Part shown: positions 17,599-26,642 of the stretch, piece by piece
Layout of the letters: the number at the start of each line of letters is the position of its first letter
Numbering within the stretch: position 1 is the first letter of the stretch
Source of the DNA: Chitinophagaceae bacterium
Lineage (GTDB): Bacteria > Bacteroidota > Bacteroidia > Chitinophagales > Chitinophagaceae
Reading direction: 5' to 3'
NCBI GenBank assembly: GCA_023957125.1
Contig: JAMLHL010000019.1
Span: 28,332 to 92,331, forward strand
DNA length: 64,000 bases
The notes under the pieces: generated by a model
Database searches by the model: none
The model's input: only the letters and a program-made list of their open reading frames with translations
What the model was told of the DNA's origin: nothing
Position numbers and translations under genes: made by a program

Positions 17599-20478
17599 TT
17601 AATATTTAATATTCATATTCACCGTTTGTTCGTTGCCGTTATAGGATATGGCGGTATCGGACTGTGCAGAAAAAACCATCCCGGTTTCCCTGTCCCTGGT
17701 TATCCATATTATCCTGAAAATTTTGTTCTTTGAAAACCCGGGGAAATCTCCGTTGGATTTTCCTATGGTAAGCGTCCGGCTGGTTTCTTTGTAAGTAACC
17801 GGGATCGTAGAGAAGGCGCCTTTTTCATAATTATAATTCACGCCCTCGTCTTCATATAAATCAAAACCGGCATCTTTCCCGGTGTAAACATACAGGGTGA
17901 TCTTGTCCGTATCGGACTGGTTGGTGTGTTGAATATCGGCGCCTACCGGAACAATAGAGCCTTCTTTTACAAACAGGGGTATCCTTTCATAAGGCGCAAC
18001 GGCTGTGATGGATTGTCCCCCTTCGAAATATTTCCCGGTGTACAAATCGTACCAGCCCTGGCCGGCAGGCAGGTAAACCTGCCGTTCGGTGGCGTGCCGT
18101 TTATATACCGGGTTCACCAGCAGGGAAGGACCAAACATATACTGATCACCAATATTTTTTACACCGGGGTCGGAGGCAAAATCCATGATCAGTCCCCGCA
18201 TCAATGTATAGTTGTGGTGATAGGTGTTGCCTGCTAAGGAATAGATATAAGGCATCAGGCGATACCGGAGCTGATTATAATACAGCATGCTTTTATACGC
18301 GGGATGATTCTCGGGCGCAATATTGTATATCTCCCGGTAAGGGTATTGTCCGTGCGATCTGAAGAGGGGACAGAAAGCGCCAAACTGGTACCATCTGGTG
18401 TTCAGCTCCCTCCATTCTTCAAGGGCTTCGCCCCGGGGATCGGGTTTATCATATTTATCTTCCACAAAAAAACCGCCTATATCGGTGGTCCAGTAGGGCA
18501 GTCCGGACAGCGAGAAATTAATGCCGGCGGGAATTTGTCTTTCTAATTCATCGAATCTTGCGGCTATGTCGCCACTCCAGGTAGCCGCTCCATAACGCTG
18601 CATCCCCGCGTAAGCCGAGCGGGTGAGTATAAAAACCCGCTGATCCGGATGAACGCGGCGCTGCCCCTCATACACTGCTTTTGCACTTTGTAAAGCATAT
18701 CCGTTGAAATACTGAACCGCCGGCCCCAGCGCCGTAGGATCCATCAATGCCTTCCGTTTTTCGATGGTGGCGTTGGATAAGATATCCGGCTCCGTAGCGT
18801 CTAACCACCACGCATCCACGCCCTTGCTGAACAATTTGGTGTCCAGCAAATTCCAGAATTCTTTCCGGGCACCGGCATTGAAAGCATCATAAAAGGTAGA
18901 TACATATCCTTTGCCGATCCAGTCGCGGGTGCCGTCTTTGATATTTTGTTGGTATAACCAATTGTTCTTATCAAATAACTTATACGCGTCAATGCCCTCA
19001 TAAAATTTGGGCCATACGGAGATCATAAAATGGGCATTATTTTCATGCAGTTTCCTGATCATTCCTTCCGGATCGGGAAACCGGGTGGAATCAAATTCCT
19101 GGCTTCCCCAGGCGTCCTCTTTCCAGTAGCTCCAATCCAGCACTATGTTATCCAGCCCAATCTTTCTTTTTCTGAATTCAGCCACCGTATTTTCAATCTC
19201 CGCCTGTGTTTTATAGCGTTCCCTGCTCTGCCAGAAACCTAAGGCCCATCTGGGTACTATCGGCGCCTTGCCGGTTAATTGGCGGTAACCGCCGATAATA
19301 TCATCCACCGTTTCGCCGTACACAAAATAGTAGTCTAATTCTTCGGCTGCTTCTGAGGTAATTTTCATTTCGTTGTCGGCTCCCGGATTTGGTCCCAGCC
19401 ATTTGAGCGACACAAAAGCCTGCGTGGATTCCGGTATCCATTCTATTTTAACAGGGTACTTCCTGTCCTTTTCCAGGTAAGCCGTAAAAAATGAAGGGGC
19501 CGGATTCCATCCTTCCCGCCACTTGTCCAACAGCAGCTTTCCGTCCAGCCAATACCGGATATACCCCGAAGCCGTGAGATAAAATTTATGTTCGCCACTA
19601 CCGGACGAGCCAATGAAGCCCTCCCAGGTTATCTTTCCGTCATCCATTGCAAAGCCCGAAGGCATATTTTTTAAGGAAGGCAGAAAAGCGTAGTCAATTT
19701 TGTCTTCCTGCCGCCGGAGGAAGACTTTATTGCTGTCTGTCCGGCTGGCATAGGTGGCGGTTAATCCTTTTGCAATGCCGTCTGCACCGGTAAGCCCTAA
19801 TGACGACAGTTCTTCTTTCTTACGGCTATCCCCAAACGAAGTGATGGAATAATTGTCCCAAAGCAACCCATATTTGCGGGAAGAGACAAGAAAGGGTACG
19901 GCAACTATAGAATTGTATTGGGTCAGATCAACATCTTTGTTTTTATAATTAAAAATACCGGTTTGAGGTTGCCCTAAACCATAAAAGGCTTCATCTGCCG
20001 GCGATTCAAACACCTGGCTCACCTTGTAAAGCTGTTTTTTATCCGCTTCAACAGGGGTAATGGTTTTACCGCCGCCCGCTTTTTCCTGCAGTATAGTAGT
20101 ACCCGTGCTGTCTCTGAACACCACTTCCCCGGTAAGCAGGGACACCGTAGCAGACAAGCTGCTTGTTTTCAAAACCGCTTCCGTGGGAGTATGTTCCTCT
20201 GTCCAATCCACCCGCGGGCCGTTTTGATCAGCCCGCATTAAACTTTTTTTGCCAGGGAAATGATCGCCCGCAATCGCGGTAACCCGGATGATGTCAGGGG
20301 TAACGGCTATTAATCTCACCGAGGCGGCGCCATCCGGTACGGGCTGCCGGAGCCTCACAATAAACCCGTCCTCCAAACTGATGATCTCCCTACCGGCATT
20401 GCAGGCCAGGAGAAGAGATGAAATACATACAACAGCGAGGTACGCTTTCTTACTGATGTACAACCACATGGACCACAT
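17599..20478 (-). CDS. Glycoside hydrolase family 31 lipoprotein with PA14 insert (alpha-xylosidase/alpha-glucosidase)
   Basis: An upstream in-frame ATG exists at 20520, but the start at 20478 (MWSMWLYISKKAYLA) gives a normal lipoprotein signal ending in LLLAC, with 959 residues. An N-terminal beta-sandwich is interrupted by a PA14-like domain (roughly residues 255-375, with YIRYWLDGKLLLDKW). The GH31 barrel follows, with the nucleophile Asp in WWLDATEPD and the acid/base Asp in TWSGDIAARFDE. PA14-bearing GH31 enzymes such as Cellvibrio Xyl31A and Bacteroides GH31A are alpha-xylosidases acting on xyloglucan oligosaccharides. An alpha-glucosidase remains possible. It is the first gene of the locus, 27 bp before susC. 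Confidence 0.85.
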   Translation of the reverse strand: MWSMWLYISKKAYLAVVCISSLLLACNAGREIISLEDGFIVRLRQPVPDGAASVRLIAVTPDIIRVTAIAGDHFPGKKSLMRADQNGPRVDWTEEHTPTEAVLKTSSLSATVSLLTGEVVFRDSTGTTILQEKAGGGKTITPVEADKKQLYKVSQVFESPADEAFYGLGQPQTGIFNYKNKDVDLTQYNSIVAVPFLVSSRKYGLLWDNYSITSFGDSRKKEELSSLGLTGADGIAKGLTATYASRTDSNKVFLRRQEDKIDYAFLPSLKNMPSGFAMDDGKITWEGFIGSSGSGEHKFYLTASGYIRYWLDGKLLLDKWREGWNPAPSFFTAYLEKDRKYPVKIEWIPESTQAFVSLKWLGPNPGADNEMKITSEAAEELDYYFVYGETVDDIIGGYRQLTGKAPIVPRWALGFWQSRERYKTQAEIENTVAEFRKRKIGLDNIVLDWSYWKEDAWGSQEFDSTRFPDPEGMIRKLHENNAHFMISVWPKFYEGIDAYKLFDKNNWLYQQNIKDGTRDWIGKGYVSTFYDAFNAGARKEFWNLLDTKLFSKGVDAWWLDATEPDILSNATIEKRKALMDPTALGPAVQYFNGYALQSAKAVYEGQRRVHPDQRVFILTRSAYAGMQRYGAATWSGDIAARFDELERQIPAGINFSLSGLPYWTTDIGGFFVEDKYDKPDPRGEALEEWRELNTRWYQFGAFCPLFRSHGQYPYREIYNIAPENHPAYKSMLYYNQLRYRLMPYIYSLAGNTYHHNYTLMRGLIMDFASDPGVKNIGDQYMFGPSLLVNPVYKRHATERQVYLPAGQGWYDLYTGKYFEGGQSITAVAPYERIPLFVKEGSIVPVGADIQHTNQSDTDKITLYVYTGKDAGFDLYEDEGVNYNYEKGAFSTIPVTYKETSRTLTIGKSNGDFPGFSKNKIFRIIWITRDRETGMVFSAQSDTAISYNGNEQTVNMNIKY

Positions 20479-20577
20479 TCGTTTCAATTCGTGTAATTTT
20501 CGTTTCAAAACTAATGGCAATCTGTAAAAACGAGGGTAGTCAAATGTTTAAAACAGGGCGGCGAAATGTTATCTCCG

Positions 20578-20627
20578 GGGGTATTATTTGTTTATTTGAG
20601 GGGTATTAAATGTTAACGGGGGTATTA
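20578..20627. promoter_or_regulatory. Three direct repeats of GGGGTATTA between divergent PUL genes
   Basis: GGGGTATTA occurs at 20578-20586, 20600-20608 and 20619-20627, spaced 22 and 19 bp apart, in the region between the GH31 start and the regulator start. AAATGTT also recurs in the same region (near 20542, 20564 and 20608). AraC-type DNA-binding domains often recognise direct repeats about two helical turns apart, so this is a candidate operator for the adjacent hybrid regulator. Confidence 0.45.
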
Positions 20628-20697
20628 CCAGGTGATTTCAGCCGCCGTCCGGATTATTTTGAGAGAACCGTTTAAAGTATTTTTTTTATTATTGGGT

Positions 20698-23600
20698 ATG
20701 GTTAAAAAAACCGTTTATATTTTTGCTTTCCTGTTTTTTTGCCACGCAAATACCTATTCGCAAAAAAACGGATACCAGTTTATGCACCTGGATGTGCGAC
20801 AGGGTTTATCGCATAACCAGGTGAATACGGTTTTTAAGGATGAGAAAGGATTCATCTGGTTTGGCACCTTATCAGGTCTGAACCGGTTCGACGGCTATGA
20901 TTTTAAAATATTCAGGAATGACCTCTACGACAGCACCACTTTGAGCGATAATTATATTGCCGGCATCTACGAATTGCCGGATCGTAAACTGTGGATCGTA
21001 ACCCGGAACGGCAATAATATCTATGACCCCGTAACGGAGTCTTTTTCAAGGAATGACCAACGCTACCTGGCTTCCCTTTCGCTGCCCACCGGTAATGTGA
21101 CATTTATTTCAAAAGATAAAAAAGGAAACTTCTGGTTTGTTTACCAGGGACTTACGGGTTTATATAAATATTCGCACGAAACAGGGAGGGCAGAAAAAAT
21201 TTCAGTTTCACAGGATAATATTCCGGGAATACCACCGGCCGATATCTCTATGCTTACCCACGACCGGGATAACAATACCTGGATCATGTATCGCAACGGC
21301 TTTATTGAAAAACTGGATTTCGACACCGGGAAGACCGGGTTCAGCACCGGGGCGCTTCAAAAAAGAAACGGCGGCAGGAATGAAAACTATTTTTTGTTTC
21401 TTGACGATGATAATGAGTTGTGGATCACCGTGCCGCTTTCCGTAACACAGGGAGGCGTTTATTACTATACACCGGAAACGGGCATGCTGAACTATTTTTC
21501 CAAAGAAACGGGAAGAACCAGGCTCAATTCCAACATCATCGCCGGCATCATCCAAAGCGCCGATGGGAAAATATGGATCGGTACCGATCACGGAGGCATT
21601 AACATCCTGGATAAAAAAACAATGCAGGTGCAATACCTGCTGAACGATGCAGAAGACCATACCAGCATTTCCCAAAACAGCGTTTGGTGTGTGTATAAAG
21701 ACGATAAAGATGTGATCTGGGTAGGTACTTTTAAACAAGGCATTAATTATTACAGCAGCCAATTGGCCCTCTTCAGCCTGTACAAACACAAAATGTCTGA
21801 CCTGAACAGCCTGCCTTTTGAAGACATCAATAAGTTCGTAGAAGATAAAAACGGGAACCTGTGGATCGGCACCAATGGAGGAGGACTATTGTATTTTGAC
21901 CGAAGCCGGGAAAAATTTACCCGCTTCCGGCATAATCCATCCGACCCCAACAGCATCAGCAGCGATGTGGTGGTGAGTTTATGCATGGATCATGAAAACA
22001 AATTATGGATCGGCACTTATTTTGGCGGATTGAATTGCTATGACGGTAAAAGATTCCGGCATTACAGGCATAACGTGGCAGATACCGGCAGCATCTCCGA
22101 CGACAGCGTTTGGGAAATCTTTGAAGATTCGGATCACCGGCTCTGGATCGGCACTTTAACCAGCGGGTTAAATCTTTTTGACCGCGCAACACAAACCTTC
22201 CGGCATTTTGACGTGGAAAACGGCATGCTTCATTCAAATTATATCACTTCCATCATTGAAGACCAACAAAAAAATCTTTGGCTGGCTACCTCTAATGGAG
22301 TTGATGTACTGCATCAGAATCTGGAAACCACACTTTCCTATAGCCACGATGATAAAGACCCCGCTTCCCTGAGCAATAACAATGTGATGTCTCTTTTACA
22401 GGACGGACGGGGAAGAATCTGGGTGGGTACCCGGGAAGGACTCAACCTGTTTGATGCGGAAAAGAAAACCTTTACGGTGTTCAGAAAAGAAGACGGCTTA
22501 CCCGATAATACCATCCTCACCCTTTTAGAAGACGAAGCGCATAATTTATGGATGGGCACGCCGAACGGTTTGAGTAACGGCATTGTAAGCGCCGGCGACA
22601 AGAGAGAGATCAGGGTCCGGTTTGTCAATTACGACGAATCTAACGGCTTGCAGGGCAGAGAGTTTAACGACAAGGCGGCGCATAAACTGCACACCGGGGA
22701 ATTAGCGTTCGGAGGCCCCTATGGTTTCAACATCTTTTTTCCCGACAGGTTTTCCTCCGGGAGAGAATTTCCTAAGATCGTGCTGACCGGGCTGCAGGTT
22801 TTCAATCAGACCGTAAAACCTTTGAAAAAAATTAATGGTTATCAGATATTACCGGAGGCTATTTCGGAAACCGGGGAAATAACACTGAAATACAATCACA
22901 ATGTTTTCTCTCTTTCCTTTGCCGCTCTCGGTGCGGGTATGTCCACCAAAAATAAATTCAGGTACATGCTTGAAGGCTTTAATAAAGAATGGCTGACCAC
23001 AGACGGCAGCCGGCGTACCATCACCTACACCAACCTGGATCCGGGGCACTATACGTTAAGGATCCGATCCGATAGCGATGACCCTTCGGCAATGACCAAC
23101 GCCGCCACTTTAGGCATCCGTATCTTACCTCCTTTCTGGCGTACCATACCGGCTTTCGCGCTTTATATCCTTGCCTTGACAGGTATCCTGTTCCTGGCAC
23201 GAAGGTTTATTATTCAACGGGCTCATATCCGTTTCCAAATGGAGCAACAACAAAAAGAAGCCAACCGCATCCATGAATTGGATATGATGAAGCTGAAGTT
23301 TTTCACCAATGTCAGTCATGAGTTCAGAACGCCGATCTCCCTCATTCTCTCTCCTGTAGAAAAACTGCTCAAAGAATCCGATGACCGGGGACAGAAAAAA
23401 CAATACCAGCTGATCTACCGGAATGCCAAAAGATTATTGGCATTGGTAAACCAGTTACTTGATTTTCGTAAACTGGAGATGAAAGAACTGCGGCTGCAGC
23501 TATCTATGGGCAATATTGTTAGTTTTTTGAAAGATATTACCCTCTCCTTTACCGACCTGGCGGAAAGAAAAAACATCATCTTCAGTTTTTCATCTTCGGT

Positions 23601-24846
23601 TGAAGCGCTGGATATGCGTTTTGACGCGGATAAAGTAGAACGCATTTTGTTTAACCTCTTATCTAATGCTTTCAAATTCACCCGCGAAAACGGGAAGATC
23701 GGGGTGCAGGTGCGTCTTGCAGAAGAGAATCCGGAAAACAAGATGCTTGAAATAAGGGTGAGCGATACCGGTATCGGTATCCCGGGGGAAACCAAAGAGA
23801 AAATATTCGAGCGGTATTTTCAACATGAGGTACCGGGTAATATGTTGAACCGGGGCAGCGGCATAGGACTGGCTATTTCAAAAGAATTTGCCCGTTTGCA
23901 CGGCGGCGATATCAGGGTTGACAGCATGATAGGCGAGGGCACGACCTTTACGGTGCAGCTTCCTTTAACGGCGCCTTTTACCAGCGTCTCTCAAAAAACC
24001 GGGACGGAGGCGGAGGTTACGCCGCTGATGTTGGCTGCCCCGGGGGAAACCGCGTCTCAGTCCGCCCACAGAAAAAGCATACTGGTTGTGGAAGATAATG
24101 ATGATATCCGCTTTTATATCCAGGACAATCTCCGGAATAATTATACCGTCTTTCAGGCGGTCAATGGAACGGAGGGCTGGAAGATGGCGCAGGAACTGCA
24201 ACCCGACCTGATCGTAAGCGATGTGATGATGCCCGAAATGGACGGTATAGCGTTGTTACACAAAATAAAAACCAATACTGCTACTTCACATATACCGGTA
24301 ATATTGCTGACCGCCCTGGTAACGGACGAGCAAAAGCTGGAAGGATTAGATGCCGGAGCCGTGGATTATATCACGAAGCCCTTCAGTTTTGAGATGCTGC
24401 AATCCCGGATCAGGGCCCTGTTATCGCAACAGGAATCCATGCGGCGCCTGTTTCAAAAACAAATTGAGATCAATCCCAAAGAGATCAGCGCTACGCCAGT
24501 GGATGAAAAATTTATCAGCGAGGCGGTTGAAATCGTTGAAAAGAATATATCGGAAGCTGAGTTTTCTGTTGAAGATCTGAGCAAAGCCCTGTTCATGAGC
24601 CGGGTGGCGCTCTATAAAAAACTACTTGCCCTCACCGGTAAATCGCCCCTGGATTTCATTCGCGTGATCCGGATGAAACGGGCTGCACAGTTAATGGAAA
24701 AAACCCGGATGGCGGTGTCAGAAATTGCATACGAAGTGGGATTTAACAATCCCAAATATTTCACCAAACAATTCAAAAAGGAGTACGATTTGCTTCCTTC
24801 CGAATATATTGCAAAAAACCGAAACAGAAACCTATCTGAAATCTGA
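20698..24846 (+). CDS. Hybrid two-component system sensor/regulator (HTCS)
   Basis: A GTG 66 bp upstream is in frame, but the ATG at 20698 begins directly with a signal peptide (MVKKTVYIFAFLFFC), giving 1382 residues. The periplasmic part is a two-propeller array of WIGT-GL blades (for example LWIGTNGGGLLYFD), followed by a Y_Y_Y domain (about 730-800). A membrane helix (about 815-838) leads to a histidine kinase with His874 in NVSHEFRTP and an ATPase domain (about 975-1090). A receiver with phospho-acceptor Asp1175 in SDVMMPEMDG and an AraC-type DNA-binding domain (about 1290-1376) complete it. Such proteins sense an oligosaccharide and activate the adjacent locus, here the divergent GH31-SusCD operon. 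Confidence 0.95.
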   Translation: MVKKTVYIFAFLFFCHANTYSQKNGYQFMHLDVRQGLSHNQVNTVFKDEKGFIWFGTLSGLNRFDGYDFKIFRNDLYDSTTLSDNYIAGIYELPDRKLWIVTRNGNNIYDPVTESFSRNDQRYLASLSLPTGNVTFISKDKKGNFWFVYQGLTGLYKYSHETGRAEKISVSQDNIPGIPPADISMLTHDRDNNTWIMYRNGFIEKLDFDTGKTGFSTGALQKRNGGRNENYFLFLDDDNELWITVPLSVTQGGVYYYTPETGMLNYFSKETGRTRLNSNIIAGIIQSADGKIWIGTDHGGINILDKKTMQVQYLLNDAEDHTSISQNSVWCVYKDDKDVIWVGTFKQGINYYSSQLALFSLYKHKMSDLNSLPFEDINKFVEDKNGNLWIGTNGGGLLYFDRSREKFTRFRHNPSDPNSISSDVVVSLCMDHENKLWIGTYFGGLNCYDGKRFRHYRHNVADTGSISDDSVWEIFEDSDHRLWIGTLTSGLNLFDRATQTFRHFDVENGMLHSNYITSIIEDQQKNLWLATSNGVDVLHQNLETTLSYSHDDKDPASLSNNNVMSLLQDGRGRIWVGTREGLNLFDAEKKTFTVFRKEDGLPDNTILTLLEDEAHNLWMGTPNGLSNGIVSAGDKREIRVRFVNYDESNGLQGREFNDKAAHKLHTGELAFGGPYGFNIFFPDRFSSGREFPKIVLTGLQVFNQTVKPLKKINGYQILPEAISETGEITLKYNHNVFSLSFAALGAGMSTKNKFRYMLEGFNKEWLTTDGSRRTITYTNLDPGHYTLRIRSDSDDPSAMTNAATLGIRILPPFWRTIPAFALYILALTGILFLARRFIIQRAHIRFQMEQQQKEANRIHELDMMKLKFFTNVSHEFRTPISLILSPVEKLLKESDDRGQKKQYQLIYRNAKRLLALVNQLLDFRKLEMKELRLQLSMGNIVSFLKDITLSFTDLAERKNIIFSFSSSVEALDMRFDADKVERILFNLLSNAFKFTRENGKIGVQVRLAEENPENKMLEIRVSDTGIGIPGETKEKIFERYFQHEVPGNMLNRGSGIGLAISKEFARLHGGDIRVDSMIGEGTTFTVQLPLTAPFTSVSQKTGTEAEVTPLMLAAPGETASQSAHRKSILVVEDNDDIRFYIQDNLRNNYTVFQAVNGTEGWKMAQELQPDLIVSDVMMPEMDGIALLHKIKTNTATSHIPVILLTALVTDEQKLEGLDAGAVDYITKPFSFEMLQSRIRALLSQQESMRRLFQKQIEINPKEISATPVDEKFISEAVEIVEKNISEAEFSVEDLSKALFMSRVALYKKLLALTGKSPLDFIRVIRMKRAAQLMEKTRMAVSEIAYEVGFNNPKYFTKQFKKEYDLLPSEYIAKNRNRNLSEI

Positions 24847-24945
24847 TATTGAATCCACGTCCCGGAAAAAAATACCCGACGCCTGATAACCTAATCAAAA
24901 CAGGATCAAACGCCGGGCAAAAAGTTTACATAAGACAAGCCTCCC

Positions 24946-26631
24946 CTACCAGGGTTTCCCCGTTGACTGGATCAGCCACATCCTGGAATAGGAATGATCG
25001 GCGCTTTGTCCCTGCGGAACATGCGAAGTGGGTTCGAGATCGCTTACCGCGCTTTCATAATTCACCATATAACTTGGATCTAAATTAGGCGAAGGATACA
25101 TGTACCGCAATGGGAGCTTGTCTCCGAATTGTGCCACCGGGCCGGTCTGCAGATCGGGGTAACCCGTTCGTCTCCAGTCAAACCAGGATTCTATTCCCAA
25201 CCAGGAGGCGATCCATTTTTGTTCCATGATCCTTTCCAGTGGGTCCGGGGCGTCGTTTAGGTCCACATCGGGATTACTATAATACGTATCGAAATCAAAA
25301 CCCGCTGCCGCTCCGATAATTCCAAATCTATCCATTGAACCCCTGATCCCATTCTTGTAATGCTGGTCGGCTGTTCCGCTAACGGTAAATTCTCCCTTTG
25401 TGGCCGCTTCCGCCAACAAAAATTCCACTTCACTATAGGTCATCAATTTGATGTTGACATAAGGATCCGTATTCAGACGATAGCGGTCATGCAGGTAAGA
25501 GATATAGGGATTCCGTTCAGGCGGATAGCTCTGGTTATCCGTTCCTTTATTATAGATAAGGGCATCCACCGTTACCAAACCTACCGGAAGACCCACATAC
25601 ATAGAAGTATCCACCTGGTCGGCCGGAGCGGCAGGTTTAACGGTAACCGTATAAGCATCCCCGAAAATATTCGTAACGGTTTCCGTTGTTGCTGAGCTGA
25701 TATGCGTATCCCATTTAAATTGTACGGGGTTTGTCCAGCGCTGGAGCCTGGGATCCTTTAATACGGAAAGCTTTCGTACAATAGTTGCGGCAGGTTTCGT
25801 CAGGAAATTAGGATTGGGGCTGTTGAGTGGTCCGCTTATGGTTGAGTTTTCTCCGGTAGTGCCCAGAAATTTCACCGTAGGCTCATCACCGATACCCGAA
25901 AGCGCGCCGGCAGCGGCGTTGTTAAATTCCTGAACAATATCTACCCCCAGCGCACTCATTTCCGACTTTTTATTATAAAGCCTCATGGAATAACGCAATA
26001 GCAAACCGTTTGCAAAACGTCTCCATTTAGCGCCGTCGCCTCCGAATATTACATCAGCATTGGCATCTATGGCATCCCTCGACGGATCCAAAGAGCCCAG
26101 TAAGCTTGCGGCAGTTTTTAAATCCTCAATAACCCCTTTATATACCTCCGCCTGGCTATCATATTGAGGAAAAAACACGCCATCATCAGCACTCAATGAT
26201 TCCGAATAAGGGATATCCCCGTATAAATCGCTCATCAGTCCAAACAGGAAAGACTTCATCACCAATGAAATCCCTTCAAACAGTTTATTTCCATCGGTCT
26301 TCGCATTATCATTGATAATTTTCACATTACGCAGTATATCATAATATCCTGCCCAGGACTCATGTGCCCATCCGTAAAAATTCACTTCGGTGGCTCCCTC
26401 ATTAGTGCCTCTCTGGGTGTATTGCATCGCGCCTGCGATCTTGGAGTTTTCATTCCCCAATGCGTAATACGACCTCGCGGTTTGGGTTAACACATAGGTA
26501 AGTATATAGTTTGAGGAAACCTTTTCGGCGCTATTGGGATTTTCATTTGCCTCATTAAATTTTTTACAGGAACCTGCAAAAAACAATAAAACACCTAAAA
26601 ATAACAGGGTTGATATTCTATATTTTTTCAT
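24946..26631 (-). CDS. SusD/RagB family lipoprotein (second pair)
   Basis: The 561-residue protein has a lipoprotein signal ending in FAGSC (Cys22). The text belongs to the SusD-like outer-membrane lipoprotein group: KFNEANENPNSAEKVSSNYILT at the start, GLMSDLYGDIPYSESL, FGGDGAKWRRFANGLLLRYSMRLYNK, and EFLLAEAATKGEF later. These serve as surface lids for the adjacent SusC. It starts 11 bp after the SusC gene ends. The ligand is not predictable and no hydrolase accompanies it. The gene converges with the HTCS gene across a 99-bp gap without an obvious hairpin. Confidence 0.93.
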   Translation of the reverse strand: MKKYRISTLLFLGVLLFFAGSCKKFNEANENPNSAEKVSSNYILTYVLTQTARSYYALGNENSKIAGAMQYTQRGTNEGATEVNFYGWAHESWAGYYDILRNVKIINDNAKTDGNKLFEGISLVMKSFLFGLMSDLYGDIPYSESLSADDGVFFPQYDSQAEVYKGVIEDLKTAASLLGSLDPSRDAIDANADVIFGGDGAKWRRFANGLLLRYSMRLYNKKSEMSALGVDIVQEFNNAAAGALSGIGDEPTVKFLGTTGENSTISGPLNSPNPNFLTKPAATIVRKLSVLKDPRLQRWTNPVQFKWDTHISSATTETVTNIFGDAYTVTVKPAAPADQVDTSMYVGLPVGLVTVDALIYNKGTDNQSYPPERNPYISYLHDRYRLNTDPYVNIKLMTYSEVEFLLAEAATKGEFTVSGTADQHYKNGIRGSMDRFGIIGAAAGFDFDTYYSNPDVDLNDAPDPLERIMEQKWIASWLGIESWFDWRRTGYPDLQTGPVAQFGDKLPLRYMYPSPNLDPSYMVNYESAVSDLEPTSHVPQGQSADHSYSRMWLIQSTGKPW

Positions 26632-26642
26632 CGTTCGGTCGT

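Noticed and set aside
20632..20697. GTG start for the HTCS 22 codons upstream
   Set aside because: The ATG at 20698 starts a normal signal peptide, and the GTG lies next to the candidate operator repeats.
24849..25088. Open frame of 79 codons after the HTCS gene
   Set aside because: It overlaps the end of the second SusD gene on the other strand and has no signal or domain.
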